Position numbers and translations under genes: made by a program
Source: Streptomyces inhibens
GTDB lineage: Bacteria > Actinomycetota > Actinomycetes > Streptomycetales > Streptomycetaceae
NCBI RefSeq assembly: GCF_003389455.1
Contig: NZ_QUAC01000484.1
Location: 1 to 64,000 of the forward strand
Direction: 5' to 3'
DNA length: 64,000 nucleotides
Notes under the pieces: model-generated
What the model saw: only the letters and a program-made list of their open reading frames with translations
What the model was told of the DNA's origin: nothing
The model's database searches: none
In this document: positions 8,528-16,935 of the stretch, piece by piece
How the letters are laid out: every line of letters begins with the position of its first letter
Numbering within the stretch: position 1 is the first letter of the stretch

Positions 8528-9444
8528 CAGGCACTCCCCTTACCGGCTACCGCGGCCTCGGTCGGCTGGGCCCGCTTCGGATGCAGCAGCCGTGGCGGGG
8601 GCTTGGCGGCACACAGCCGCCGCAACCACACCATGGCTCCCACAAATACGCCGCCCATGAGCAGCAGCCACATCTGTCCGCCCAGCCTGTTGTAGGCGGA
8701 CCCGAAGCTGCTGCCCATGGTGAAGCCCATGACCAGCACGATGATGGCTACCCAACGGGTCTGTGTGCGCACCTTCTGGCGGTCCGCGTCCGTCGTCCGC
8801 AGGGACGCGGCTTCTTCGGCCGTCAGGTCGGAGAGGGTCTGCAGGGTTTCGACCATGCCGCGGCCGCGGTCGCGGATGTGGGTGATGAACACGAGCACGA
8901 CGTTGTCGACCGCACCGTCCTCGAAGTCGTCGGCGAAAGCGCGGTAAGCGGCTTCTGGATCGACGCCCATCCGCAGGCGGGCCTCCAGAGTGCGTACCGG
9001 CTCGTGGATTTCGGCGGGAACCTGACGCATGGCACCGCTGATCGCTGCTTCCAGGGTGTGCCCGACGACATGTGCCCCGGCCAGGTGCTGCAGCCAGCGG
9101 GCCAGCGCTTCCAGGCGCACGATGCGCCGGATGGAGGTGACCGACGGATGCCAGATCCAGGGGAAGCCGGCGACCACCGCGGCGGCCAGCAGACCCTGGA
9201 CGGGCCGGGCCGTCCAGACCCACACCCCGACCGCCACGACGCCGGCAAACACGACGATCCACCGGTAGCGCTCTGCCCAGGTGCCGGGCAGCGACTCGCA
9301 GACCCGCTGCCACAGCGATGCCCGCTGCGGCCGCACCCGCTCCGGTTCCGCCGACGGGTTGAAGGACCGTACGGCCAGGACGATGCCGGCCACCATGAGC
9401 AGGCCGCACAGCGCGCCCAGCATCCCCAGCTGTCCCAGACTCAT
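8527..9444 (-). CDS. tadB: TadB-like inner membrane platform protein
   Basis: This 305-residue protein starts at the ATG at 9442-9444 (MSLGQLGMLGALCGLL), which overlaps the tadA stop as ATGA; longer upstream reading is unlikely. Membrane segments lie at about 5-25, 65-100 and 230-285. The F domain carries LEAAISGAMRQVPAEIHEPV and FADDFEDGAVDNVVLVFITH, as in TadB/GspF proteins. It is the partner of TadC and TadA in pilus extrusion. Confidence 0.86.
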   Translation of the reverse strand: MSLGQLGMLGALCGLLMVAGIVLAVRSFNPSAEPERVRPQRASLWQRVCESLPGTWAERYRWIVVFAGVVAVGVWVWTARPVQGLLAAAVVAGFPWIWHPSVTSIRRIVRLEALARWLQHLAGAHVVGHTLEAAISGAMRQVPAEIHEPVRTLEARLRMGVDPEAAYRAFADDFEDGAVDNVVLVFITHIRDRGRGMVETLQTLSDLTAEEAASLRTTDADRQKVRTQTRWVAIIVLVMGFTMGSSFGSAYNRLGGQMWLLLMGGVFVGAMVWLRRLCAAKPPPRLLHPKRAQPTEAAVAGKGSA

Positions 9445-10988
9445 CGCCTCACCAACTCCATCGGCTTGGGCCAGCGTCCGTACTGCGCCTCGGTCAGCCA
9501 CCGCTTGTCGAAGCCGATGTCTTCCAGTTCCTGCATCACCTCTCCGGTCGGCAGATCCCTCGGCACCCCGCGCGGGTCTCCGTCACCGGCCGGCGCGAAG
9601 ATGCGGCTGAATGCGGGTTGGCTGCCTTCGCCGGGGGTGACTTGGAGGACGTCGGAGACGTAGCGGTGGCGGCGGCCACCGATCTGCGTCTGGTCGGTCT
9701 GCCGGATGAAGACCACGAAATTCACCGCGTTGGCGACGAGCTGGTGGGTGGAGTCGACGTCTTTGCCGGCGCTCTGGCACAGCTGCACCAGGCGGGGCAG
9801 GACCAGGCGCGGATAGTCGGCGTGCAGGGTGCACATGCTGCCGCGGCCGCCGGAGCTCATCGCATCGAGCATCGGCACGACCTCACTACTACGGACCTCA
9901 CCGACGATCACCCGCGTGGACAGCATCCGCAGCGTGTGCGGGTACATGTCGGCGATCGTGATCCGCCCGGTCTCCCGACCATCCTTGCCGACCTCACCGT
10001 TGGCGGCGCGCTCCTCCATCGCCATCACATGCGCGGCGACGTTGGGATCCTCATCGAGGAACAGTTCGCGGTCGGTCTCCAGCGTGACGATGCGCTCGCC
10101 GGCGCCGACCTTGCGCACCAGTGCCCGCAGCATCGAGGTCTTGCCCACGCCCGCGGCCCCGGCGACCAGCATCGTCAGCTTCGCCGCGACCAGGCCCTGC
10201 AGGAACGCGCTGAGCGCGGGGCTGAGCGTGCCCCATTCGACGAGGTCTTCCAGGGAGGCGCTCATGACGCGGTGGCGGCGGATCGCCATGGTGGGCCGAG
10301 AAGTCAGCACCGTCGCCGCGACGCGGGAGCGGTCCGGCAGCCGGAAATTGACCATGGGGGTCGCGGGGTTAAGGACGCGGTCGCCGTGCCCGGAGCGTGC
10401 GGCGAGCCGGTTGATGAGCGCGACCAGGCTTTCGTTGTCGTCGGCCACCGGGTCGACGCGCTGGGTGGGCCGGTCGAAGTAGTCGACGAGGACCTTGTCA
10501 CCGTCCACGACGATGTTCTCGACGCTCTCGTCCTCCAAGTACTGCTGGAGCGGGCCCGCCTTGAACAGCGCATTGATGATGGCCTGTCGGACAGTTTCCA
10601 GCTGGGTGCCGGACAGCGGCCGCGCTGTGCGGGCGTGCTCGACCGCCCAGGCCGATACGCGCTTGGCGACCAGGGAGCGGGCAAGCTCCAGCTGGTCGTC
10701 GGCGCTGAGCCGGCTCTCGCTGCTTCGTTCCTGTTCCACCAGGTCCTGCGAGACGGCGTCCTGCAGTTCCCGGATCACGGTCCGCGAGACAGGCAGCACA
10801 CCGGGAAGCTCGGCGAGGTGGCCGGGGCCAGCGGCGTCGTCCTTGCCGAGCTGCACGGCGGCCTCCGGCGGTGGCGCAGGAGCCGGTGCGGGGGTGCCGC
10901 TGTGCTGGCGCTGTGCGAGCACATCTTTGAGCATCCCGGACAGGGGAGTACCTGCTCCGTTCACCGGGGTGCCGTTGTGGTTAGCCAC
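9441..10988 (-). CDS. tadA: TadA/CpaF-family pilus assembly ATPase
   Basis: This is a 515-residue cytoplasmic secretion ATPase. Walker A is GAAGVGKTS at about 277-285. The acidic box is ETDRELFLDED near 304-314. Walker B is VIVGEVR near 360-366, and the histidine box is CTLHADYP near 386-393. The N-terminal domain (RQAIINALFKAGPLQQYLED, ENIVVDG) is also typical of CpaF proteins. It powers Flp pilus assembly at the TadB/TadC platform. The first ~100 residues are Pro/Ala-rich and variable. It overlaps the TadZ-like gene by 8 bp and tadB by 4 bp. Confidence 0.93.
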   Translation of the reverse strand: MANHNGTPVNGAGTPLSGMLKDVLAQRQHSGTPAPAPAPPPEAAVQLGKDDAAGPGHLAELPGVLPVSRTVIRELQDAVSQDLVEQERSSESRLSADDQLELARSLVAKRVSAWAVEHARTARPLSGTQLETVRQAIINALFKAGPLQQYLEDESVENIVVDGDKVLVDYFDRPTQRVDPVADDNESLVALINRLAARSGHGDRVLNPATPMVNFRLPDRSRVAATVLTSRPTMAIRRHRVMSASLEDLVEWGTLSPALSAFLQGLVAAKLTMLVAGAAGVGKTSMLRALVRKVGAGERIVTLETDRELFLDEDPNVAAHVMAMEERAANGEVGKDGRETGRITIADMYPHTLRMLSTRVIVGEVRSSEVVPMLDAMSSGGRGSMCTLHADYPRLVLPRLVQLCQSAGKDVDSTHQLVANAVNFVVFIRQTDQTQIGGRRHRYVSDVLQVTPGEGSQPAFSRIFAPAGDGDPRGVPRDLPTGEVMQELEDIGFDKRWLTEAQYGRWPKPMELVRR

Positions 10989-11856
10989 TGATCGTCACAT
11001 CCTGGCGCGGGGCGGTCAGCCGCTGCACGACACCGGCGACCACCGGCGATGTGACGGGCGGTGGGGGCAGCTGCATCCGCAGTCGGCGTGTGCTGGCGTC
11101 GATCTCGGCGGCGCGGGCCGCTTCGCGGGCGTGCTTGAGCAGCCGCATCGCGGACGGCTTCACCTGCCGGGTCGTGCCGTGGGTGAGGATGCGGGCGGTC
11201 TTCTCCTCCCACGGAAGGGTGCCGATGACCGGGATCTCCAGACGGCGGGCGACGTCGTGTCCCGACACGTCGCCCTCCTGCACCAGCAGCAGCCGCAGTG
11301 CGTCGGCGCCCGTACCGCGCTCAGCCAACTCCTTCTGGAGGGAACGGGCGACGGGCAGCGTCTGCGCGACGGAAGTCATCGTGTTGCGCATGACCAGCAG
11401 GACCAGGTCGGCGCGGTGCAGCAGTGGCCGCGGGTAGAGGGAGGGGTGGATGCCGCCCGGTTCGAGGACGACCCGGCCGGCATCGATGACGACGTCGTAT
11501 CCGGCGAGCTGGTCCATGGCCTGCAACAGCAGACTCAGCGGCTCCCAGGTCTGAGCGAGAGCAGCGGCCTGCAGCGGATCGGTCAGGCCCGGCAGCCACA
11601 GCCGACTGCCGGACGCATCCATGCGCCGCAGGTGCGCCTCGAAGGCTTCCGCCAGCGCGCCTTCGCGGTCGGCCTGGGCCAGGTGCCACAGGCCGACTTC
11701 GCCGCCCCACTCGCCCATGCGATAGCCGGTACGGATGGAGCCGCCCTTGGCGTCGGCCTCGGCCAGCAGCGACGGCCGCGGTCCGGCCAGCGCCATGGCC
11801 AGGGATGAGACGGTGACGCCGCTTGCGTGTGCTGAGGTCAGCGCGATCACGGACAT
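10981..11856 (-). CDS. TadZ/MinD-like localisation protein with degenerate P-loop
   Basis: This 291-residue protein has a MinD/ParA-like fold pattern. A first strand VIALTSA is followed by a loop and helix (HASGVTVSSLAMALA) where the deviant Walker A GKGGxGKT should be. Later come AEADAKGG, GYDVVIDAGRVV and ADLVLLVMRNTMTSVAQT. The Walker lysines are missing, as in several TadZ/CpaE proteins. In Tad systems TadZ positions the apparatus at the membrane, often at a pole. It lies directly before tadA, as in other Tad loci. Loss of ATPase activity is inferred only from the P-loop sequence. Confidence 0.78.
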   Translation of the reverse strand: MSVIALTSAHASGVTVSSLAMALAGPRPSLLAEADAKGGSIRTGYRMGEWGGEVGLWHLAQADREGALAEAFEAHLRRMDASGSRLWLPGLTDPLQAAALAQTWEPLSLLLQAMDQLAGYDVVIDAGRVVLEPGGIHPSLYPRPLLHRADLVLLVMRNTMTSVAQTLPVARSLQKELAERGTGADALRLLLVQEGDVSGHDVARRLEIPVIGTLPWEEKTARILTHGTTRQVKPSAMRLLKHAREAARAAEIDASTRRLRMQLPPPPVTSPVVAGVVQRLTAPRQDVTISG

Positions 11857-11861
11857 CCTGC

Positions 11862-12551
11862 TCAGCCCTTCGCAGCGAGCACGATGGCAACCCGGCCCGT
11901 GGCAGCACGCGCGGCGAGCTGCGCGCTGTCGGTGGAGGCGACGGCAACCTGGATGACGACGGCCCCCGAGGCGTTGGGTGCTCCGACCTTGACGACCTTC
12001 GCCTCGATCTCCTGCGGGGCGGACTTCGCACCCGACGTCGGGGCCGCCTCGTCCTTGCCGGGCGTGGAGATGACCTTGACCTGATCGCCGGGGGCGAGCG
12101 CGTCGGAAGGCGCGGCGCCGCGCTGGACCTCAACGGCCACGAGCTCCTGGCCGTCGGGAAGCGTCTTGCCGCCGTGGATCTGCGAGTTGGCCAGCAGCTC
12201 ACCGCGGTGCAGGGGAGCCGTGGCACGCCTGCCGATCACGCTGTCCTTCTCGCTCGCCTTCACCGGCTGCAGTGCAGGGTCTTCGGGCAGCGCCGCGGTG
12301 GTCAGGTCCTCGGCGGTGATTTCCTGTCCGGCCGGGACGTCCCGGGCCACGGCCAAGACGTCGACCCGGTCCCCGGCACTGCGCACGAGCATGGAGGTGC
12401 CCAGGACACCGACGAGCGTGATCAGCACGCCGAGCACCAGCGTGGAGCGTTTGCGGCGCCGGGGCGCGGGGCTGGCCCCGATCGGCGTCTCGGGCCGCAT
12501 CGGGGGCGCGGTGGTGGGGGCAGGGATCTGGGAGGTGCTGGTGCGGTTCAT
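11862..12551 (-). CDS. CpaB/RcpC-like SAF-domain protein
   Basis: This 229-residue protein has a Pro-rich cytoplasmic tail and a single membrane helix (LVLGVLITLVGVLGTSMLV, about 38-56). A SAF domain starts at VLAVARDVPAGQEITAEDL. RcpC-like beta segments follow (LVAVEVQRGAAPSDALAPGD and KVVKVGAP). SAF proteins of Flp loci act in the wall/periplasm-facing part of the apparatus and may bind wall or pilus components. It lies 5 bp upstream of the TadZ-like gene in the same operon. Confidence 0.83.
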   Translation of the reverse strand: MNRTSTSQIPAPTTAPPMRPETPIGASPAPRRRKRSTLVLGVLITLVGVLGTSMLVRSAGDRVDVLAVARDVPAGQEITAEDLTTAALPEDPALQPVKASEKDSVIGRRATAPLHRGELLANSQIHGGKTLPDGQELVAVEVQRGAAPSDALAPGDQVKVISTPGKDEAAPTSGAKSAPQEIEAKVVKVGAPNASGAVVIQVAVASTDSAQLAARAATGRVAIVLAAKG

Positions 12552-12587
12552 CGCGCCCGACTTTCCGTTACGAGCTGGTCCGCGGAA

Positions 12588-13460
12588 CTAGTTGAGGACC
12601 TTGAGCTGGCCGATGCTGACCTGGGTCTGCGACTGGCGGGTCTGGGTGATCTGACCGGTCTGGCCGCCGCCACGCCAGTCGATGCTCCAGGTGGCAGTGG
12701 CGGTGACCGGATACTTCTTGCCCGGCTCGTCCTTGGAGGAGTGGCGGTAGCGGTACCCGCAGTCCGGCGAACTCTGCTTCCCGTAGGACGACTTATAGGG
12801 CGTGCCGGCCGTGGTGCAGGTGACCTGGTGGCCGTCGCCCATGTCCCACACGATCTGGTCGACCTTCGCTGTGGCGGTGACCGTGACTGCGCCTGTGGAC
12901 GCCGTGGCCGTGTTCGGTCCGTACGCCTCCGGGGTCTTGGCGGTCCACATCCACACCGGCAGTCCCACTAGGCCGTGACCGCCCGGCTTCGGCACGATGC
13001 CGATGGCGGGGCCGCGTAGCCGCATCTTGTCCACGGCTCGCTGGGCGAGGACGGCGGGGTCGACGCCGCCCTTGGGCGGGTTGGCCGCCCACACCATCCT
13101 CGTAATTGAGAAGTCGTCGCTGTTCTTGTAGCGGCAGGTTTGTTCGTACACAGCGCCGTCACCAGGCTTGTGGCCTTCCCAGTCCGGGCTTCCCGCCGGA
13201 GGCTGGGGGGCCGCCTTCTTGTAGGTGCAGGTCACCGGTGAAGTGCGGCCTTTGCCGTCACTGCTGCTGCTTCCGCCCGTGTTCGTCTGCTGGCCGCGGC
13301 CGGAACTGCCCGGCTCCTTGGCTTCCACCCGGCAGGAGAACATGGTGCAGTCTGCACTGCCGGTACCGGGCTTCGGATTGTCCGCGGCATAGGCGTTCCC
13401 GGAGACGGTGGCAGCGATCAGGAGGGCTGCGGTGATGGCGGCGCCGCGCCGCCTCAGCAT
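12588..13460 (-). CDS. secreted protein of the pilus locus, function unknown
   Basis: This 290-residue protein has a clear Sec signal peptide (MLRRRGAAITAALLIAATVSGNAYA, probable cleavage after AYA near residue 25). The mature part has three cysteine-containing stretches (CTMFSC, VTCTYKK, TCRYK) and a Ser/Gly-rich linker. A beta-rich C-terminal half contains VDQIVWDMGDGHQVTC and ATATWSIDW, which resembles a PKD-like fold. It could be a pilus tip or wall-associated subunit, which is inference from location. Streptomyces homologues are often mislabelled ATP/GTP-binding, but I see no P-loop. It overlaps the lipoprotein gene upstream by 7 bp. Confidence 0.72.
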   Translation of the reverse strand: MLRRRGAAITAALLIAATVSGNAYAADNPKPGTGSADCTMFSCRVEAKEPGSSGRGQQTNTGGSSSSDGKGRTSPVTCTYKKAAPQPPAGSPDWEGHKPGDGAVYEQTCRYKNSDDFSITRMVWAANPPKGGVDPAVLAQRAVDKMRLRGPAIGIVPKPGGHGLVGLPVWMWTAKTPEAYGPNTATASTGAVTVTATAKVDQIVWDMGDGHQVTCTTAGTPYKSSYGKQSSPDCGYRYRHSSKDEPGKKYPVTATATWSIDWRGGGQTGQITQTRQSQTQVSIGQLKVLN

Positions 13461-14044
13461 CGCCGGTCCTGGGGTTCGTCACGGGTGACGCGCCAGCCTT
13501 CGGGCCAGCGCTCGACCGTGGACTGGATGACGTACTTGGTCAGGCGGTTCGACGGCAGCGTGACCGGTTTCTTGGTGTCGGCCTTGACCGTTTTCCACTT
13601 TGAGATGTCCAGGCAACTGGAGATGACCGCGTAGTCCAGCTTGCCGTGCGTGACGACCTTGGTGACCGTCGGGTCCTGGACGGTGACTTGACCCATGAGC
13701 AAGAGGCCACGGCCGTGGGCGCGCTTCGCGTCCTGCTCGGCGTTCTTCAACGCGGCGGATGCGGCGTACTGCTTGAGCTTCGCGCTCTTGCCGCTGCGGT
13801 CGGCGTAGAGCTTCTCCACCTCCTTCCAGTAGGACTGGTAGGTGGCGATGGCGTCCTTCTTGGCGGTCTCGGTGGGGTCCGCCGACTTCGTCGGCTGGGC
13901 CGCCGACGGTGTAGGAGAGGTCTTCGGAGTGTCAGAGGCGCCGCTGCACGAGGTGACCGCCAACGCGCAACTGACCGTAAACAGCGCGATCATGCTGTTC
14001 TTGAGCGGACTGCGGTACCGGTCCCGGCTCCGTGCGGTTCGCAT
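13454..14044 (-). CDS. lipoprotein, function unknown
   Basis: This is a 196-residue protein. The N-terminus is basic, then MIALFTVSCALAVTSCSG, a lipobox with the modified cysteine in VTSC. A Ser/Thr/Pro-rich spacer follows, then an alpha-beta domain (YQSYWKEVEKLYADRSGKSA, VTVQDPTVTKV, AVISSCLDISKW) resembling the small NTF2-like lipoproteins common in Streptomyces. It is predicted to be anchored outside the membrane next to the pilus apparatus. The start has a strong AGGGGAGGGAG site. The 257-bp gap upstream (14045-14301) probably holds a promoter, but I cannot pin one. Confidence 0.72.
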   Translation of the reverse strand: MRTARSRDRYRSPLKNSMIALFTVSCALAVTSCSGASDTPKTSPTPSAAQPTKSADPTETAKKDAIATYQSYWKEVEKLYADRSGKSAKLKQYAASAALKNAEQDAKRAHGRGLLLMGQVTVQDPTVTKVVTHGKLDYAVISSCLDISKWKTVKADTKKPVTLPSNRLTKYVIQSTVERWPEGWRVTRDEPQDRRC

Positions 14045-14301
14045 CAGTGCTCCCTCCCCTAGGGCGCGATCTACAAGCAGTTTTGTGGGTCTGTTGCTGT
14101 GGAACGGTTTTCTTGATCACTCACCGCAAGGGCGGGAATGCGCCATACGAGTGGCCGGACCTGCACGATACCTGCGAATTTGCAGACCGCGAAGTCTGTT
14201 TTTGTGGGACTGTCAAGGCATCTCCGGCAATTCGGTGCGGAGCGGTAGCCGACTTCCCAGCGCGGGCGCCACGAGATGTGACGAGAATCCCGTTATGACA
14301 C

Positions 14302-15303
14302 CTAGTCAGTGATATTGCCCTCAAAGGTGGCCTCAGCATTCCCCAGGTCGGTCACCTCGACCGTCACCGACTCCGCCTTAGCCCCCTTGGGCAGCGAGAA
14401 ATGGAACGTATGGGTAGCGGCACGCTGCGGAGCGACGAAGCCGGTGTCGGCGGCGCCGGCCCCGCCCGGGATGTGGTCGGCTTCCTTCAGCTCGTCGCTG
14501 TAGTAGATGCGCAGGCTCTTCTTCATCGGCGTGTAGGGCAGATCCGCCACTGCCGCGGTATTGCGCACGGTCAGTTCCCCGGAGAACGTTGCCCGGCCAC
14601 CAGCGGTGCCCTCCGGCCGGACGTGGTCGACGGTCATCTGCGGATCCGCCTTCCACTGACCGAAGGCCAGTGTTTTGCGGGTCTCCGGTGCCGGCCGCGG
14701 GTGGAGGACGGAGTCCTTGCGGGCAGCTGCCCCAGGAAATGGGCCCTCGAAGAAGTCGACGTCGCCGGTTTCCCCGAACATCGTCGTCGGGCGTGTGGTG
14801 ATGGTGACCGGTTCTCCGGCCGCGTCTGCCGGTACCGCGACACCCACCGTCAGGGGGTAGGCCCCGCCGGGCTTGACGCGCGGCGGATCGTCGCTGATCG
14901 CGTCGGGAATCCCGTCGATGCCGGTGTCGGTGAAGACGGCTGCCGGCCGCCCCATCGCCCCGTACCGGACGGTGGGGGAGAGCTCCAGCAGCTGCTGAAT
15001 CTCGCTGGTCTTGTTGGTGAGCGTCCAGGTCATCTTCGCCGCACGCCATCCACGTGGCAGGCCCTTGGCCCTGGAGGTCGGCGTCACCTTGGTTAACGCA
15101 GAGGGAGTCAGCCTCCAGGTCCCCTCTTCCGTGGTCACGCCCTCGCCGAGCTTGTGCATGCCCTCGGGCAGCTCACGCTTCACCTTCTGCGACGCTTTGG
15201 GCTTGCTGTCGCCGGCGGGACGCTGCTTCGCGGGAGGGCCGCCGGCGCACCCCGTCACCAGCCCCGCCACCGTCCCGAGAACGATCCATCCAGCCTTCCT
15301 CAC
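14302..15303 (-). CDS. lipoprotein, function unknown
   Basis: This 333-residue protein is best started at the GTG at 15301-15303, because GAGGGGG lies 5 nt upstream. An ATG 24 nt further up has no such site. The signal is VRKAGWIVLGTVAGLVTGC, with the lipobox cysteine in VTGC. The rest is beta-rich with repeated immunoglobulin-like edges (AKMTWTLTNKTSEIQQLLEL, GEPVTITTRPTT, GELTVRNTAAVADLPYTP). That suggests two beta-sandwich domains exposed on the cell surface. No enzyme motif is visible. It overlaps the upstream gene by 4 bp and is in line with the pilus operon. Confidence 0.68.
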   Translation of the reverse strand: MRKAGWIVLGTVAGLVTGCAGGPPAKQRPAGDSKPKASQKVKRELPEGMHKLGEGVTTEEGTWRLTPSALTKVTPTSRAKGLPRGWRAAKMTWTLTNKTSEIQQLLELSPTVRYGAMGRPAAVFTDTGIDGIPDAISDDPPRVKPGGAYPLTVGVAVPADAAGEPVTITTRPTTMFGETGDVDFFEGPFPGAAARKDSVLHPRPAPETRKTLAFGQWKADPQMTVDHVRPEGTAGGRATFSGELTVRNTAAVADLPYTPMKKSLRIYYSDELKEADHIPGGAGAADTGFVAPQRAATHTFHFSLPKGAKAESVTVEVTDLGNAEATFEGNITD

Positions 15304-15917
15304 TGCTGCCCCCTCGCATGCGACCACCAGGGCGCCGCACCCTGCCGGGGCGCCGATTGTGCCAGCTCAGATGCTCCAAGATCAGCCTCACGAGAGATGG
15401 GGCTGGAATCCGACATCGGTGGTGCCGGCGTCTTGGCCTCGACTTCTCCCTCGAACGTCCTTTGCGACCACCACTGCTCGGGTGCCGGTTGCGCCGGCAC
15501 CGCCTCCTCAGGATCCGGAACGCGGCGAGAGGCGGCAGGCTCCGATGCCCGCGCATCCTGCTGCTCCGGCACGCGACCGCGGCGGGTGCGGCGGGCGTCG
15601 TCGATCAGGAGATCGTCAATCGTGCCGCGGCCATCGGTCTGGTTTCGCCAGCCGGCCAGCACCTCACGGAAGATGGAGCGGGCCAGCAGCCGGTAGGAGT
15701 CCGGGCACTGCTCCCGTTCGGACAGCCACGACAGATGCCGTGTGTGCGTGTGCAGGGCGATCATCTCGGTCACCAAAGGCCCCAGCGGCTGAGAGACCAC
15801 GGCGAAGTCCGCGCAACGCTCGGTATGACGGTCCGGGAAGACAGTGACGTCGACAACGGCAACGCCCATGGACTCGGCCGGCACGCTGCGGCGCGCACGG
15901 CGAAAGAAGTTCAACAT
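15300..15917 (-). CDS. hypothetical protein, coupled to lipoprotein gene
   Basis: This 205-residue protein begins MLNFFRRARRSVPAESMGVA, continues with a short compact domain (VVDVTVFPDRHTERCADFAV, LLARSIFREVLAGWRNQTDG), and ends in a long Pro/Glu/Ala-rich tail. There is no signal peptide, membrane helix or catalytic motif. It lies 17 bp downstream of the replication-relaxation gene and overlaps the lipoprotein start by 4 bp, so it is part of the transfer/pilus transcription unit. I do not recognise the family. Confidence 0.6.
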   Translation of the reverse strand: MLNFFRRARRSVPAESMGVAVVDVTVFPDRHTERCADFAVVSQPLGPLVTEMIALHTHTRHLSWLSEREQCPDSYRLLARSIFREVLAGWRNQTDGRGTIDDLLIDDARRTRRGRVPEQQDARASEPAASRRVPDPEEAVPAQPAPEQWWSQRTFEGEVEAKTPAPPMSDSSPISREADLGASELAQSAPRQGAAPWWSHARGQQ

Positions 15918-15934
15918 GTCTGTCTCTCCTCGAC

Positions 15935-16912
15935 TCAGGCCACCGACGCGGCAGCGGCAGACGGGCGCAGCAGGACATCGGTCGGCTCGGGATCACCGAG
16001 GACGGGCGTGACGATCGGCGCGAACGGCCCGTGGACGCGGAGCTGTTTGAGGGTGGTCACTCCGGCCTGCAGGTCTGCGGCCGGTAGCAGACGTGCGTCC
16101 GCGGCCGCCAGGGCCCGCAGATCGTCGGTGCGCTTCGACAGCTGGCTCTGTGAGGCGCCGTCCAGTACGAGCAGGATCCGGGGGAAGCTCGGGTAGCGGG
16201 CGCGCCATGCCTCCCGCCGGTACCCGCCTGCCTTCGGGCGGCCGCGGCCCAGGGGCGGCTGGGGGATGTAGCGGGCGTAGCGGGCGTAGGCGTGCAGCTT
16301 CGCGGCCAGGCGGGCGATGCTCATTGTGGCGCGGTCGATCTCGCAGAAGAACGTCAGCAGCATCCGCTGCTGCTGCCCACCGTCGCCGGTGGGGGTGGTG
16401 TGGATGTAGCGGAGCACCGCGTCGGGCACCAGGAATGCCTCGTCGCCCATGCGGCTGTCGCCGTCGCGGACGCGGTGGGCGACTTCGGGGTCCCAGTCCA
16501 GCGGGCCGCACTCGTCACCGAGGCGCCGGGCGTGGGTCACGAACGCCAGCCCCATGTTGTTGACGGCCAGGGTGTGCTCCTGCAGCTGGCTGACAGCTGC
16601 GTCCTCGGTCATGCGGTAGGCCCGCGGCGCGAGCTCGCCGCCGCTCTCGACGACCTCGCATCCCAGCGCGGTGGTGTACCAGAGGAGTTCGCCGGCGCGG
16701 CTGGTGCGGCGGACCGATGCATCGACCAGGCCGCGGCCGTGGAGTACCTCCAGCTGCCGGCGGATGTAGCGGGTGGAGGTGGCCGCAGGGCGCAGGAGCT
16801 GGGTGAGCTGTTCGGCGGTCAGCAGCCGGTGGCGGTAGAGCACGGGCAGGATCTCCTGTCCGAGCTGGGACAGACCCCGATCGGTGGGGTTCAGGAAGCG
16901 TGGGCGTGGCAT
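15935..16912 (-). CDS. replication-relaxation family protein
   Basis: This 325-residue protein has a winged-helix N-terminus (LPVLYRHRLLTAEQLTQLL; RYIRRQLEVLHGRGLVDAS) and a nuclease-fold-like C-terminal half (FFCEIDRATMSIARLAAKL; KLHAYARYARY; ILLVLDGAS). This is the pattern of the replication-relaxation protein family (PF13814), found on plasmids and conjugative elements and thought to nick or relax plasmid DNA. It starts at the ATG behind AAAGG and lies 23 bp after the coupling-protein gene. It is the best relaxase candidate in the window, although no classical MOB motif is present. Confidence 0.82.
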   Translation of the reverse strand: MPRPRFLNPTDRGLSQLGQEILPVLYRHRLLTAEQLTQLLRPAATSTRYIRRQLEVLHGRGLVDASVRRTSRAGELLWYTTALGCEVVESGGELAPRAYRMTEDAAVSQLQEHTLAVNNMGLAFVTHARRLGDECGPLDWDPEVAHRVRDGDSRMGDEAFLVPDAVLRYIHTTPTGDGGQQQRMLLTFFCEIDRATMSIARLAAKLHAYARYARYIPQPPLGRGRPKAGGYRREAWRARYPSFPRILLVLDGASQSQLSKRTDDLRALAAADARLLPAADLQAGVTTLKQLRVHGPFAPIVTPVLGDPEPTDVLLRPSAAAASVA

Positions 16913-16935
16913 CGGAAGCCTTTCTGCGGGAGGGG